Shown: piece after piece, positions 24,178 through 34,096 of the stretch | Position numbering within the stretch: position 1 is the stretch's first letter | Layout of the letters: each line of letters opens with the position of its first letter | DNA from: Streptomyces jumonjinensis | GTDB lineage: Bacteria > Actinomycetota > Actinomycetes > Streptomycetales > Streptomycetaceae | Assembly (NCBI RefSeq): GCF_009600885.1 | Contig: NZ_VCLA01000191.1 | Coordinates: 115,811 to 179,810 of the forward strand | Reading direction: 5' to 3' | DNA: 64,000 nucleotides | Position numbers and translations under genes: made by a program | The notes under the pieces: model-generated | What the model was told of the DNA's origin: nothing | Database searches by the model: none | Seen by the model: only the letters and a program-made list of their open reading frames with translations

Positions 24178-24720
24178 GCCATGGCCCATCGACCTGACCC
24201 AGTACGACCGTCGCCCCGGGCTCGGCGAACGCGAGCGCACGGCGCCGGCCCGTCTGGGCCGGCAGGTCCGTCGGCGCCGCGGATATGACGCCGACCGGGT
24301 CGAGTGGCGGGCGATCGCCCGCCTGCTCCGCCCGCTCGATGACGCACGAGCCGCGCTGCGATGGTGCCCGGACACGCCCGCCCATCGCCGTTCGGTCACC
24401 GACGCCGTCGGTCCGATCCTGCGGCGTTGTCTGTAGGACGGCACGTCGTTCCGGGCGTGGTCGGCAGACGACTGGGCCCGCCTCATCGCCCCTGATCACA
24501 AGGAGTTCGAGGCCGCCTGGTCCGGGTGGATCGACGACACGGTCCGGCCCCGCGTGGGCCGCGTTCGCCTACCCGCTCGGCGGCTTCACCGAGTTCCACC
24601 GCATCGGAGGGTTCATCCGCCGATCACGGGCCTGGCGGGTTTTCGGCCAGGAACCGGTCGAGCAGCCAGCCGGCTCTACAACGCCAAGGAGCCGATGACG
24701 CTCTTCGAGCTGCAAGCCTG
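24178..24720 (+). pseudogene. Remnant of a tyrosine-recombinase/integrase-like gene
   Basis: Broken frames give VEWRAIARLLRPLDDARAAL, a stop, then FRAWSADDWARLIAPDHKEF, AAWSGWIDDTVRP and, after a frame change, FAYPLGGFTEFHRIGGFIRR and WRVFGQEPVEQPA. This order resembles the N-terminal half of large actinobacterial integrase-like recombinases. The catalytic C-terminal half is absent, and the IS701 copy begins immediately downstream, so the insertion may have truncated it. Confidence 0.5.
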
Positions 24721-24850
24721 ATTCGGTCACCGGAGTCCGGAGTCCGGCGTCCGGAGTCCACCCAGCACTACGCCTAGTACTGCAACCGCAGCTGGGCGTA
24801 TCCGTGGGCTTGGGTGCTCGTTGGTCTGACTGTGTGCTGACGCGTTGACA

Positions 24851-26150
24851 ATGGAGCAGGTCGAGTCGTGGTCTGAGGGGATAGCCGGGTTCCATGCCCG
24901 GTTCGCCCATCGTTTCGGCAGGTCGGAGCCCCGGGAACGGGCTCTGGACTATCTGACCGGCCTGCTCGCCCCGTTGGAGAAGAAGAATGCCTGGACTATG
25001 GCCGAGCAGGTCGGGCAGCTCCGGCCGGACGGCGTCCAGCGCCTGCTGAACCATTCGGAGTGGGACGAGAATGCCGTCCGTGACGACCTGCGCGACTACG
25101 TCGTGGAGACCATCGGCGACAAGAGCGCCGTCCTGATCGGCGATGACACCGGCTTTCTGAAGAAGGGCACGAAGTCCGCCGGCGTCCAGCGGCAGTACAG
25201 CGGAACGGCCGGACGCACAGAAAACTGCCAGATCGGCACCTTCCTGGCCTACGCCTCTCCCCAGGGCCGGGCCCTGATCGACCGCGAGCTCTATGTCCCC
25301 GTCTCCTGGACTGAGGACCGCGAACGCTGCCAGGCGTCCGGGATCGGCGACGAGGTCGCCTTCGCGACCAAGAACGAGCACTTCCGCTGGATGCTGCAAC
25401 GCGCCCTCGATGCCGGTGTGCCGTTCGCATGGGTCACCGCGGACGAGGCATACGGACAGGTCAAGCACCTACGGTCCTGGCTGGAGGAACGCGGCGTCGC
25501 GTATGTCCTGGCCACCAAGGTCAACGACACCGTGGTCACCCTTGGGGGCAAGGAGTTCCGCGTCGATGCCCTCGTAGCCGCGCTGCCCCGCCAGCGCTGG
25601 AAGCGTCTCTCGGGCGGAGCCGGCTCCCACGGCGAACGGATCCACGACTGGGCCCGGGTCCCAGTCCGCGACGAGTGGGAGAACGGGTCCGGGCACTGGG
25701 TCCGGGCACTGGGTCCTGGCCCGGCGCTCCGTCGGCAAGCCGAGTGAAATCGCCTACTACGTCTGCTGCGGCCCTGTCACCTCGCGGTTGAAAGACCTGG
25801 TCAGAGTGGCTGCCGCGCGGTGGGCAGTCGAGGAATGCTTCCAAAGCGCCAAAGGTGAGTGCGGCCTGGACCATTACCAGGTCCGCCTCTACCGGGCCTG
25901 GTACCGCCACATCACCCTGGCCATGGCCGCGCATGCGTATCTGACCGCAGTCCGCGCCGCAGAAGCCATAAAAGGGGCACCTCGAATGCCGAGCACGACC
26001 TCATACCCCTCAGCGTCCCGGAGATCCGCCGGCTGATGGGCCACGCCGTCGTCACACGCCACTGCCACAGCAACGAGCACCGTCTGCACTGGTCACGCTA
26101 CCGAAGACACAGCCAAGCCCGAGCCCGCCGGTCCCACTACAAACGCCGCG
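24851..26150 (+). pseudogene. IS701-family transposase inactivated by 13-bp tandem duplication
   Basis: The first ~290 codons are a clean IS701 DDE transposase (MEQVESWSEGIAGFHARFAH, VLIGDDTGFLKKGTKSAGVQ, PFAWVTADEAYGQ). At 25688-25713 the 13-mer TCCGGGCACTGGG occurs twice in tandem, which shifts the frame into an early stop at 25747. Removing one copy gives GHWVLARRSVGKPSE and restores the C-terminal part (WAVEECFQSAKGECGLDHYQ). A further frame ambiguity follows near 25980. The left boundary is probably near AGTACTGCAACCGCAGCTGG at 24775; no matching right end was found. Confidence 0.85.
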
Positions 26151-26214
26151 GCCACATCCTCCAGAGGGTGCGGCTGCTGTGTGGAGCACAGCGGCCGCAC
26201 CCGAGTGTTGGTTG

Positions 26215-27609
26215 TCAGGCTTCTTCGGCGGGCGGGATGTTGTTGTTGACGCGGAACAGGTTGGTCGGGTCGTAGGTGCGCTTGAGGGTGCGCAGGCGGT
26301 TCCAGGTGGCCTCCGGGTAGGCTTCGCGGATGCGGTCCTGGCTGTCGTCGGCGAGGAAGTTCACGTATACGCCAGGCACACCCTTTTGGAGCGCCACGGT
26401 GAACTCGTCCACCCAGCGAGTGTGCGTCTCCGCGTCATCGGGGTTCTCATAGACAGCCGCCACGTTGACCATCACCTTGCGGTGACGGTGGGCAAAAGCG
26501 GTCGCGTCCCCAGGCACCTGAGTCATGGCACCGCCAAGGACACGGATCTGAACCGCCGGCATGATGGCTGTCGACGCCTTGATCCGCTCCAGGATCTCCG
26601 CAGCCGCATCGAGGTCGATGGCGTCCACGAACATGTTGCGGGCTGCCGCGACCTGGTGGTAGCGCTCTTCCTCCGGCGGGTAGATCCCGGGATACGGCAT
26701 GGGCGCGATCATGTCCGCGATCGGCGTCGCCAGGGCGCGGAACGGCGCAAAAGCCTTCTCCGCCTCCTCGCCTTCACCCGCGTAGACCATCATCGCCATG
26801 ATGATCGGCGTGCCGTGCAGTTCCTCGGGAACGAACGGCATCGGCGGCGAAGGCATGATGTTGACGATGCTGGTGAGTTCTTCCGGCGCCCGCTCCGACT
26901 GCTCGACGAAACCGGCGATGACCTCGGGGGTGCCCGGCAGAACCAGCAGGCCGCCGAGGACCGTGCTCAGCTCGTGCAGACGGAACTGCATCCGCGTCAC
27001 CACACCGAAGTTGGCGCCGCCGCCTCGGAGCGCCCAGAACAGATCGGGCTCGTGCTCCGCGTCGACCCGGCGCAGCTCACCGTCGGCGGTGACCACCTCG
27101 ACCGCCAGCAGATCGTCGATGCTGAGTCCGTACTTACGGACCAGATAGCCGATGCCGCCGCCGACGGTGATGCCCCCGAGGCCGACGCTGCCGGTGTCCC
27201 CGAAACCGGTGACGAGGCCATGCTCGGCAGCCGCGTTGGTGTACTCACCAGCGGTCAGGCCCGCCTCCGCCCAAGCGGTGCGCGACTCCTGGTCGATCTG
27301 CAGGTCGCGCAGCGACGACAGGTCGAGCACAAGGCCGCCGTCAGAGAGACAGAACACACTGTGCCCGCCACCCTTGATCGCCAGGGGCACCCCGCTGTCA
27401 CGGGCGAGCAGGACGACCTGGGCCACAGCGGCGGCGTCGGTCGGCTGTACGATCGCGGCCGGTCGCTGGTCCATCCCGCCCAGGTAGACGACGCGCGCCT
27501 CGTCGTAACCCGCGTCACCGGGCACGAGCACCTGTCCGTCGACCAACGCGCGCAGCTGCGCGATCGGCACGGTGCCCGGCTCGACGACCGTATCGGTCTT
27601 CTCCACCAT
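26215..27609 (-). CDS. FAD-dependent oxidoreductase, berberine-bridge (BBE) type
   Basis: 464 aa. The FAD-binding PCMH domain (residues ~40-210) contains AIKGGGHSVF with the His that usually carries 8-alpha-histidyl FAD, GGITVGGGIGYLVRKYGLS and GELRRVDAEHEPDLFWALRG, with GGGANFGVVT after it. The C-terminal BBE motif is YDPTNLFRVNNNIPP. ATG 27609 follows GAGGAG. There is no twin-arginine signal, so it is cytosolic. Such enzymes oxidise sugars or alkaloid and polyketide alcohols. The gene stands between IS701 debris and the sugar island; a link to that island is possible but unproven. Confidence 0.9.
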   Translation of the reverse strand: MVEKTDTVVEPGTVPIAQLRALVDGQVLVPGDAGYDEARVVYLGGMDQRPAAIVQPTDAAAVAQVVLLARDSGVPLAIKGGGHSVFCLSDGGLVLDLSSLRDLQIDQESRTAWAEAGLTAGEYTNAAAEHGLVTGFGDTGSVGLGGITVGGGIGYLVRKYGLSIDDLLAVEVVTADGELRRVDAEHEPDLFWALRGGGANFGVVTRMQFRLHELSTVLGGLLVLPGTPEVIAGFVEQSERAPEELTSIVNIMPSPPMPFVPEELHGTPIIMAMMVYAGEGEEAEKAFAPFRALATPIADMIAPMPYPGIYPPEEERYHQVAAARNMFVDAIDLDAAAEILERIKASTAIMPAVQIRVLGGAMTQVPGDATAFAHRHRKVMVNVAAVYENPDDAETHTRWVDEFTVALQKGVPGVYVNFLADDSQDRIREAYPEATWNRLRTLKRTYDPTNLFRVNNNIPPAEEA

Positions 27610-28365
27610 GAAAGTTCTCCTCATGTCTTGCAGCAGGGGTTACGCCAGAGCGTGGTCGACCCCGTACAGATACATCGCCGAGGCCAGCGAAGGGTCGCCG
27701 AGCGCGGCGGGTTGATGGTCAGCCGGTCCGGCCGAAGGTTCGGTGGGCAGTAGGTGTCGGCACACACGGCCCAAGTCGTGTCGACGCTTGAGCCGTGGCA
27801 ACCGCAGCCGTTCTGTCCTTGTGGTGCAGGTCGTGCCATGGCACGCCGAAGGGTGGTCCATTGACGTGCCATAGCTGACCTCGTCGAGCACACGCACGTC
27901 GCCGGAGTCTGCGTACCCGCCGCGAATCCATCCGCCGCAGCCGTGCGCTGTCGGCCCGGTCCGTCCACACCGGCAGATGGGCTGTCCTGCGGTCGGGTCG
28001 CGCCGCGCGACGGCGTGCTCCCCGCCGTACCCGACGAGGATAAGGCGGTGATGCGGGCGGTGCTGTCGACTAGCACGCTCATGTCGAGCTGGTTGAGTCG
28101 TGCAGGCAACGAATGGCTCCCATGAGGTCGCATGACTGCGTCGATTGTCGTACCACTGGGTTGAGCGGCGCATCTTCCAGATTGCGGTATGAGTCCATCA
28201 TGTTTGTGTGACCCCGTCCTGGTGCATGTCCTGCCTCTCGTGCTCCGCTGTTCCCCACTTCTCCGGTGCTGGATTCCATCGGCGGCAAACCAGGAGATGC
28301 CCGCCGAGCACGGTGGTGAGGACCATGGACGTGGGCCCGTACCACTTTTCGATGGGAGACTCACG
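27610..28365. other. Degenerate stretch before the sugar island
   Basis: About 750 bp with no intact gene. On the minus strand around 27650-27850 there are short coding-like pieces (for example LRLPRLKRRHDLG, reminiscent of a BBE C-terminus) in broken frames, suggesting a decayed oxidoreductase. The last ~150 bp before 28366 must hold the promoter of the dehydrogenase. Confidence 0.35.
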
Positions 28366-29793
28366 ATGCGTTTTCTCTCCGACCATGACAGCCCCACCGT
28401 GGCGGTCATCGGTTTCGGGTACGTAGGTTCTTGCGTCGCGGCGACCCTGGCCGAGCGCGGATTCGACGTCATCGGAATCGACACGGACCCCCGGCTGGTC
28501 GAGGAGCTGGGCAGGCGGGAGTGCCGGTTCAACGAGCACGGCCTCGCGGAGATGCTGTTCTCGGGCCTGGATTCCGGTCGGCTGCGGGTGACCGCCGACA
28601 CCGCCGAGGTCAGTGCCGCTGATGTCGTGCTGATCACCGTCGGTACGCCGGTGAGTGACGACGGGTCGCTGGCCGACGAGCAGTTGCGCGGCGCCGCGCT
28701 GGGGTTGAGCAAGCATCTGCGGCCCGGCCAGTTGGTCGTCCTCAAGTCCACGGTGCCGCCCGGCACCACGCGTAACCTGCTCGGTCCCCTGTTGGAGTCG
28801 GGCGGGCTGGTGGCGGGCGAGGACTTCGGTCTGGCCTTCACCCCGGAGCGGCTCGCCGAGGGGACCGCGCTGCAGGAGCTGCGTACCTTCCCGATCGTGG
28901 TCAGCGGGCTGACTCCGGAGTGCGCGGCGTCCGTCGGCGAGCTGTGGCGGCGCACTCTGGGGGTGGACATCCTGCCGATGGAGACCCTGGAGGCGGCCGA
29001 GATCGTCAAACTGGCCGACAACTGGTGGATCGATCTCAATATCGCCATGGCCAACGAGCTGGCCAAGCTGTGCGGGCTGTACGGGGCGGATGTGCTCGAT
29101 GTCATCGCCGCGGCGAACACGATCCCCAAGGGCACCGGCAATGTGAACATCCTGCTGCCCAGCGTCGGTGTCGGCGGTTCGTGCCTGACCAAAGACCCCT
29201 GGATGGTGTGGCGTACCGCGGACGAGTTCGGCGTGCGCATCCAGACCGCCGCGGCGGGCAGGCAGGTCAACGCCGGGATGCCGGAGTACACGGCGGAGCT
29301 GGTCTTCGACGAGCTGGCGAGGCTGGGCAAGGACCCGGCGAAGTCCACGGTGGCGGTGCTGGGCCTGGCGTTCAAGAACAACACCGGCGATCTGCGCGCC
29401 ACGCCGACTCAGGGTGTGGTCGAGGCCCTGGCCGCGAGCGGGGCCACCGTACGTCTCTACGACCCGCTGGTCGACCAGGAGGCCGCGGCCGGGTTGTTCG
29501 GCATGGAGCTGGAGACGTCCCTCGACGAGGCGGTGCGCGGCGCCGACTGCGTCGCGGTGCTCGCGCTGCACCGCGATTTCCTGGGCATCGACTTCGCCGC
29601 TCTCCCGGTGGCCGAGTCGTGTCTGCTGTTCGACGGTCGCGCCTACTACCCGAAGGACAAGATCTCCGAGCTGCGCAAGGCCGGGTACGTCTATCGCGGC
29701 ATCGGCCGGGGCGAGACTCCGGTGGCCGCGCGGGCGACGCGCCGACTTGTCCCGGTGGGCTCGCAGAGCACCCGCTATCTGGAGGCGAGCTGA
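28366..29793 (+). CDS. Nucleotide-sugar dehydrogenase (UDP-glucose 6-dehydrogenase type)
   Basis: 475 aa. The N-terminal Rossmann motif is VAVIGFGYVGSCVAATLAER, the central substrate helix contains LEAAEIVKLADNWWIDLNIA, and the catalytic cysteine is in SVGVGGSCLTKDPW (Cys ~273). The C-terminal UDP-binding domain has VAVLGLAFKNNTGDLRATPT. These enzymes oxidise the C6 hydroxyl of UDP-glucose or UDP-HexNAc to the uronate with 2 NAD+. GGGAG precedes ATG 28366. Convergent with the SDR gene; together they could make UDP-glucuronate and then a pentose or epimer, as in CalS8/CalS9-type pathways. Confidence 0.92.
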   Translation: MRFLSDHDSPTVAVIGFGYVGSCVAATLAERGFDVIGIDTDPRLVEELGRRECRFNEHGLAEMLFSGLDSGRLRVTADTAEVSAADVVLITVGTPVSDDGSLADEQLRGAALGLSKHLRPGQLVVLKSTVPPGTTRNLLGPLLESGGLVAGEDFGLAFTPERLAEGTALQELRTFPIVVSGLTPECAASVGELWRRTLGVDILPMETLEAAEIVKLADNWWIDLNIAMANELAKLCGLYGADVLDVIAAANTIPKGTGNVNILLPSVGVGGSCLTKDPWMVWRTADEFGVRIQTAAAGRQVNAGMPEYTAELVFDELARLGKDPAKSTVAVLGLAFKNNTGDLRATPTQGVVEALAASGATVRLYDPLVDQEAAAGLFGMELETSLDEAVRGADCVAVLALHRDFLGIDFAALPVAESCLLFDGRAYYPKDKISELRKAGYVYRGIGRGETPVAARATRRLVPVGSQSTRYLEAS

Positions 29794-29955
29794 CGGGCGC
29801 CGAGGCCGTCGCGGACGCTTCGCCGGCGGTGACCGGGCCGGCCGTCCGGTCCGGCACGGCGTCCGCTTCCTCGTCCGGTCGGGGAGCCCGGAGCGCTGGA
29901 CTCCGCGGGTGACGCGTTCGACGCGCGGTGTCTCGGATGCCGCCGGTCACACGCG

Positions 29956-29989
29956 GCGACGGCGGACCGCTGGTGCGGTCCGCCGTCGC
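29956..29989. terminator. Bidirectional terminator between convergent sugar genes
   Basis: GCGACGGCGGACCGC (29956-29970), loop TGGT, GCGGTCCGCCGTCGC (29975-29989): a perfect 15-bp stem between the ends of the dehydrogenase (29793) and the SDR gene (30015). Confidence 0.8.
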
Positions 29990-30014
29990 TGCTCGTGGTT
30001 GAGCCGGACGCTCT

Positions 30015-31025
30015 TCAGGCGGGCGTGTGGGCCGGTCCGCTGTCCGGTACCGCGCCGCTGTCGGGCAGGGCGAGCCACCACGGGTTCTCCCGTGCCCATT
30101 CGATCGTCCTGGTGAGTCCCTCGCGCAGGTCCGTCGTGGACTGCCACCCGAGTACTTTTCTGATCTTGTTCGTGTCCGGGACCCTTCTGCGCAGGTCCTG
30201 GTACCGGCCGCCGAGCCGGTCCTGTGTGTCGACCGGCACGGCCTCGCCCGCGCCCGTCAGCTCCGCGACCAGGGCGCTCAGAGCGCCCACGGTGGTCTCG
30301 ACGGAGCTGCCGACGTTGAAGCACTCTCCGACCGCGTCCTCGCTCGTGGCGACGGCAATCGTCGCGTCGATCGCATCCTGGACATAGGTGAAGCACCGTG
30401 TCTGGCCACCGTCGTCGTACACCACCGGCGGTTCCCCGTTCAGGGCCCGGTGGATGTTCCTGCTGACGACGAACGCGGGCCGCTGCAGTGGTCCGTATAC
30501 GTTGAAGTAGCGGACGATCGCCGTTCTGAGTCCGCGGTCGCGGGCGAAGGCGAACGCGAGATGCTCGCCCAGCGCTTTGCTGGAGGAGTAGCACCAGCGG
30601 TCCACCGAGGTGCTGCCCAGCACCCGGTCGTCGTCCTCTCGCCCCGGGACGGCGGGGTTCTTCCCGAAGACCTCGCTGGTGCTCGCGACGACTGCTTTGG
30701 CGCCCGCCCGCGATGCGAGGTCGAGCACATGGCGGGTGCCGAGGAGATTGATGTCGATGACATCGACCGGGCTGGCGAGATACCGGTCGACTCCGACGAC
30801 GGCGGCGAGGTGGTAGACGGTGTCCACACCCTTCTTCACCACCTCGGCCAGCTGCGACGCGTCTCTGATGTCACCGGGCACATAGCGGACCGACGGCGGA
30901 GGTGACTGATCGTCAGGCGGTGTTCCGCCGTCGAACACGGTGACCTCGTCGCCCCGCCGGACCAGCTCATCGACCAGATGACTGCCCAGAAAGCCGCATC
31001 CTCCGGTGACCACGACCCGCGCCAT
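30015..31025 (-). CDS. SDR nucleotide-sugar epimerase/decarboxylase
   Basis: 336 aa extended short-chain dehydrogenase. NAD-binding VVVTGGCGFLGSHLVDELVR; catalytic Ser/Thr in VVASTSEVFG and the YxxxK pair in WCYSSSKALGEH; NVYGPLQRPAF and GQTRCFTYVQDAIDA are typical of UDP-glucuronate decarboxylase and 4-epimerase relatives. Pairing with a UDP-glucose dehydrogenase favours a UDP-glucuronate substrate. The start ATG 31025 uses GGGAGG that lies inside the end of a 33-codon upstream ORF. Confidence 0.88.
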   Translation of the reverse strand: MARVVVTGGCGFLGSHLVDELVRRGDEVTVFDGGTPPDDQSPPPSVRYVPGDIRDASQLAEVVKKGVDTVYHLAAVVGVDRYLASPVDVIDINLLGTRHVLDLASRAGAKAVVASTSEVFGKNPAVPGREDDDRVLGSTSVDRWCYSSSKALGEHLAFAFARDRGLRTAIVRYFNVYGPLQRPAFVVSRNIHRALNGEPPVVYDDGGQTRCFTYVQDAIDATIAVATSEDAVGECFNVGSSVETTVGALSALVAELTGAGEAVPVDTQDRLGGRYQDLRRRVPDTNKIRKVLGWQSTTDLREGLTRTIEWARENPWWLALPDSGAVPDSGPAHTPA

Positions 31026-31030
31026 GACCG

Positions 31031-31132
31031 CTACCTCCCGATCCCGGTATGGACCGCCGCCATGGCCGATCCCGTATAACCCATTCCGATGACGGCGGCG
31101 GAGCCATTCCCGTGATCAGATAAGAAATTCAT
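31031..31132 (-). pseudogene. 33-codon relic of a nucleotide-sugar dehydrogenase N-terminus
   Basis: Begins MNFLSDHGNGSAAVIGMGYT and stops after 33 codons. It aligns with the first ~30 residues of the dehydrogenase at 28366 (MRFLSDHDSPTVAVIGFGYV), including the FLSDH start and the GxGYxGS dinucleotide loop. Its stop is 5 bp before the SDR ATG. It is either the last trace of a second dehydrogenase gene once upstream of the SDR, or a retained leader ORF coupling translation into the SDR. Confidence 0.65.
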
Positions 31133-31312
31133 GGGTACCCATCTCTCCCAGGCTGCGACAGGGCGGCACCCGAACAGCGTGCCGATCCGCATACCGGAGA
31201 CGCATCTCCTGTGATGCCGTGTCCCTGCTTCCCCACCGCAATCCAGAAGATGCATCGCATAGTCACCCCGTACGACGATGTGCGTAGTCATACGACCTCA
31301 TGGGAGCCTCCG

Positions 31313-32722
31313 GTGCCTGCGCTACTCGATCAGCTCGGCAGGGGCATGACCGTCGACCTCGCTGCCCGCGTCACCGCCTCGGCACGAACGGCCGTGTCAC
31401 GGATGGACTCCGACCTCGACGACTGGCTCGACGACAAGCGCAGGCAGCCGTTCGAGAGCACCGTCATCACACTGGACGAGCTGGCCGAGCCCCAGGGATG
31501 GCGCTGCGCCCCGGACACCGGAAACGTGGAACATCACAGTGGCCGGTTCTTCACCGTGGAGGGACTCCACGTCACCACGAATCACGGGCACACCAGGGAA
31601 TGGTGGCAGCCCATTCTCGTGCAACGGGACATCGCCGTCCTCGGAATCATCGCCAAGGAGTTCGACGGCGTCCTGCACTTTCGGCTCCAGGCCAAGATGG
31701 AGCCCGGCAACATCGGCATGGTGCAGTTGTCGCCCACGGTCCAGGCGACGTCCAGCAATTACACCCGGGTGCACCGTGGAAGACCCGCCCGCTACGTCGA
31801 GTACTTCATCGAGCCCGGCAGGGGCCGGGTCCTCGTCGACGTACTCCAGTCGGAACAGGGCGCCTGGTTCCATCTGAAGCGGAGCCGGAACATCGTCATC
31901 GAGGTCACCGACGACGTGCCCGTCCATGAGGACTTCCGCTGGCTGACTCTCGGGCAGATCCGCCGACTGCTCCGACAGCCCAACATCATCAACATGGACG
32001 CCCGCACGGTCCTCGGCTGTCTGCCCGTCGCGGCCCCCGCCGACGACCCCGACGGCCACGGCGTGTTCGACGGCGGCTCCGAGCCCGGCGGCACGCACAC
32101 CATGACGGAGATCCTCAGCTGGTTCACCGGCCGCAAGAGCGCGTACGAGCTGAACGCCCGGCTGGTCCCGATGAACTCCCTGGTGGGATGGCGGCAGGAC
32201 GCCGGGAGAATCCTCCCCGAGGACGGCGGAGACTTCAGCATCGTCGGCGTGCGCGTCCATGCCCGCACCCGTGAGGTGCACCAGTGGAAGCAACCGCTGC
32301 TGGCCCCGCACGGACTCGCCCTGGCGGGGCTGGTGACCCGGCGCATCGGCGGCAGACAGCACGCGCTGATCCGCGCCGAGGTGCTGCCGGGATACCGGGA
32401 CACCGTGGAGCTCGGACCCACTGCCCGCTTCATGATGAACGACTACGCCGACACCCCTGCGGACCGCCGCCCCGAATTCCTCGACTATCTGCTGTCGGCG
32501 CGCGAGAACGTCCGCTACGACGTCGTGCAGTCCGAGGAGGGAGGGCGGTTCCTCCACGCCGAGACCCGCTATCTCATCGTGGAAGCCGACGACAGCTTCC
32601 CGCTCCAGGCGCCGCCCGACTTCAGCTGGATCGCGGTGGAGCAGCTGATGGCGCTGCAACGGCACAGCTACTACCTCGGCATCGAGGCCAGAACCCTGCT
32701 CTTCTGCCTGAACAACCTTTGA
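31313..32722 (+). CDS. NDP-hexose 2,3-dehydratase
   Basis: 469 aa, the usual length for TylX3/SpnO-type enzymes, which eliminate the C2 hydroxyl of NDP-4-keto-6-deoxyhexoses on the route to 2-deoxysugars. The protein is an internal duplication: each half has the same core, REWWQPILVQRDIAVLGIIA with FRLQAKMEPGNIGMVQLSP, then HQWKQPLLAPHGLALAGLV with IRAEVLPGYRDTVELGPTA. The GTG start at 31313 follows GGGAG. It needs a 4-keto substrate made by a 4,6-dehydratase that is not in this window. Confidence 0.92.
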   Translation: MPALLDQLGRGMTVDLAARVTASARTAVSRMDSDLDDWLDDKRRQPFESTVITLDELAEPQGWRCAPDTGNVEHHSGRFFTVEGLHVTTNHGHTREWWQPILVQRDIAVLGIIAKEFDGVLHFRLQAKMEPGNIGMVQLSPTVQATSSNYTRVHRGRPARYVEYFIEPGRGRVLVDVLQSEQGAWFHLKRSRNIVIEVTDDVPVHEDFRWLTLGQIRRLLRQPNIINMDARTVLGCLPVAAPADDPDGHGVFDGGSEPGGTHTMTEILSWFTGRKSAYELNARLVPMNSLVGWRQDAGRILPEDGGDFSIVGVRVHARTREVHQWKQPLLAPHGLALAGLVTRRIGGRQHALIRAEVLPGYRDTVELGPTARFMMNDYADTPADRRPEFLDYLLSARENVRYDVVQSEEGGRFLHAETRYLIVEADDSFPLQAPPDFSWIAVEQLMALQRHSYYLGIEARTLLFCLNNL

Positions 32723-32875
32723 CCAAGGCGCCCCCGCGGACGACCGGCCGATCACGGGGCGTGCCTTCGAACCATGCGGAGACAGCGCGGAGCACACGCG
32801 ACGAGAGCTGCCCCGGGACCGCGGGATACGTCGTCTTACCAGACCGGAAAAGCTGACCAGGACGAGAGGGCACCG

Positions 32876-33985
32876 ATGGCTATTCGTGTATGGGACTACC
32901 TGCGGGAGTACGAAGCCGAGCGCGAGGACATCCTCGACGCCGTCGACACCGTGTTCCGCTCGGGCAAGCTCGTCTTCGGCGAGAGCGTGGGCAGCTTCGA
33001 AGAGGAGTTCGCCGCCTACCACGGCGCCGCGCACTGCGTCGGCGTCGACAACGGCACCAACGCCGTCAAGCTCGGCCTGCAGGCCCTGGGCGTCCGCCCA
33101 GGCGACGAGGTCATCACCGTGTCCAACACCGCGGCGCCGACCGTGCTCGCCATCGACGGGGTGGGCGCGACCCCCGTCTTCGTCGATGTGCACCCCGACA
33201 CCTACCTCATGAACACCGATCAGGTGGCCGCCGCCATCACCGACCGGACCACCTGTCTGATCCCGGTGCACCTCTACGGTCAGTGTGTGGATCTCGCCCC
33301 GCTCCAGCAGCTGGCGGAGCGCCACGGGCTGAAGATCCTGGAGGACTGCGCCCAGGCGCACGGGGCGCGCCGGAACGGCCGGCTGGCCGGGACGACCGGT
33401 GACGCGGGTGCCTTCTCCTTCTACCCGACCAAGGTCCTCGGCGCGTACGGCGACGCCGGCGCCGTGATCACCTCCGACGACCAGGCCGAGCGGGATCTGC
33501 GCCGGCTGCGGTACTACGGGATGGAGGACCGCTACTACGTGGTCCGCACGCCCGGGCACAACGCCCGGCTGGACACGGTGCACGCCGAGATCCTGCGCCG
33601 CAAGCTGCGCCGGCTGGACGGCTATATCGCCGCCCGCCGTGCGATCGCGCGTCGTTACGCCGAGGGCCTCGGGGACACCGGGCTGATCCTGCCTCAGGTG
33701 GCCCCCGGCAACGACCATGTCTACTACGTCTACGTCGTACGCCACCCCGAGCGGGACGACATTCTCCAGGCGCTGAGGGAGTTCGACTTCGAATTCAACA
33801 TCAGCTATCAGTGGCCTGTGCACACGATGACCGGATTCGCCCATCTGGGCCATGCCGCCGGTGATCTCCCCGTGACCGAGGCCGCGGCTGACGAGATCTT
33901 CTCCCTGCCGATGTATCCGTCGCTGCCGGAAGACCTCCAGGACAAGGTCATCACCACCCTCCGCAAGATCCTCGCCCGCGGCTGA
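32876..33985 (+). CDS. DegT/DnrJ/EryC1-family sugar aminotransferase
   Basis: 369 aa PLP-dependent aminotransferase. Start AIRVWDYLREYEAEREDILD; nucleotide/PLP site VGVDNGTNAVKLGLQALGV; ILEDCAQAHGA; the PLP lysine is in SFYPTKVLGAYGDAGAV. It resembles 3-aminotransferases of the DesV/TylB/EryCIV group acting on NDP-3-keto-6-deoxysugars with glutamate as donor. GAGAGGG precedes ATG 32876. It lies about 150 bp after the 2,3-dehydratase in the same direction. Confidence 0.92.
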   Translation: MAIRVWDYLREYEAEREDILDAVDTVFRSGKLVFGESVGSFEEEFAAYHGAAHCVGVDNGTNAVKLGLQALGVRPGDEVITVSNTAAPTVLAIDGVGATPVFVDVHPDTYLMNTDQVAAAITDRTTCLIPVHLYGQCVDLAPLQQLAERHGLKILEDCAQAHGARRNGRLAGTTGDAGAFSFYPTKVLGAYGDAGAVITSDDQAERDLRRLRYYGMEDRYYVVRTPGHNARLDTVHAEILRRKLRRLDGYIAARRAIARRYAEGLGDTGLILPQVAPGNDHVYYVYVVRHPERDDILQALREFDFEFNISYQWPVHTMTGFAHLGHAAGDLPVTEAAADEIFSLPMYPSLPEDLQDKVITTLRKILARG

Positions 33986-34096
33986 CTGCGTGCCGGGCCC
34001 CTCGGCGACTCGACCCGGGCCCCAGCGGCCGGCTGCCGCCGCCGGAGCATGTCCGGCACAGCCGCTATCACTCATCACCTAGGTGGAAGGACTCTG

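Noticed and set aside
31397..34078. 893-aa minus-strand open frame
   Set aside because: Antisense to the 2,3-dehydratase and aminotransferase genes, which have complete family motifs on the plus strand.
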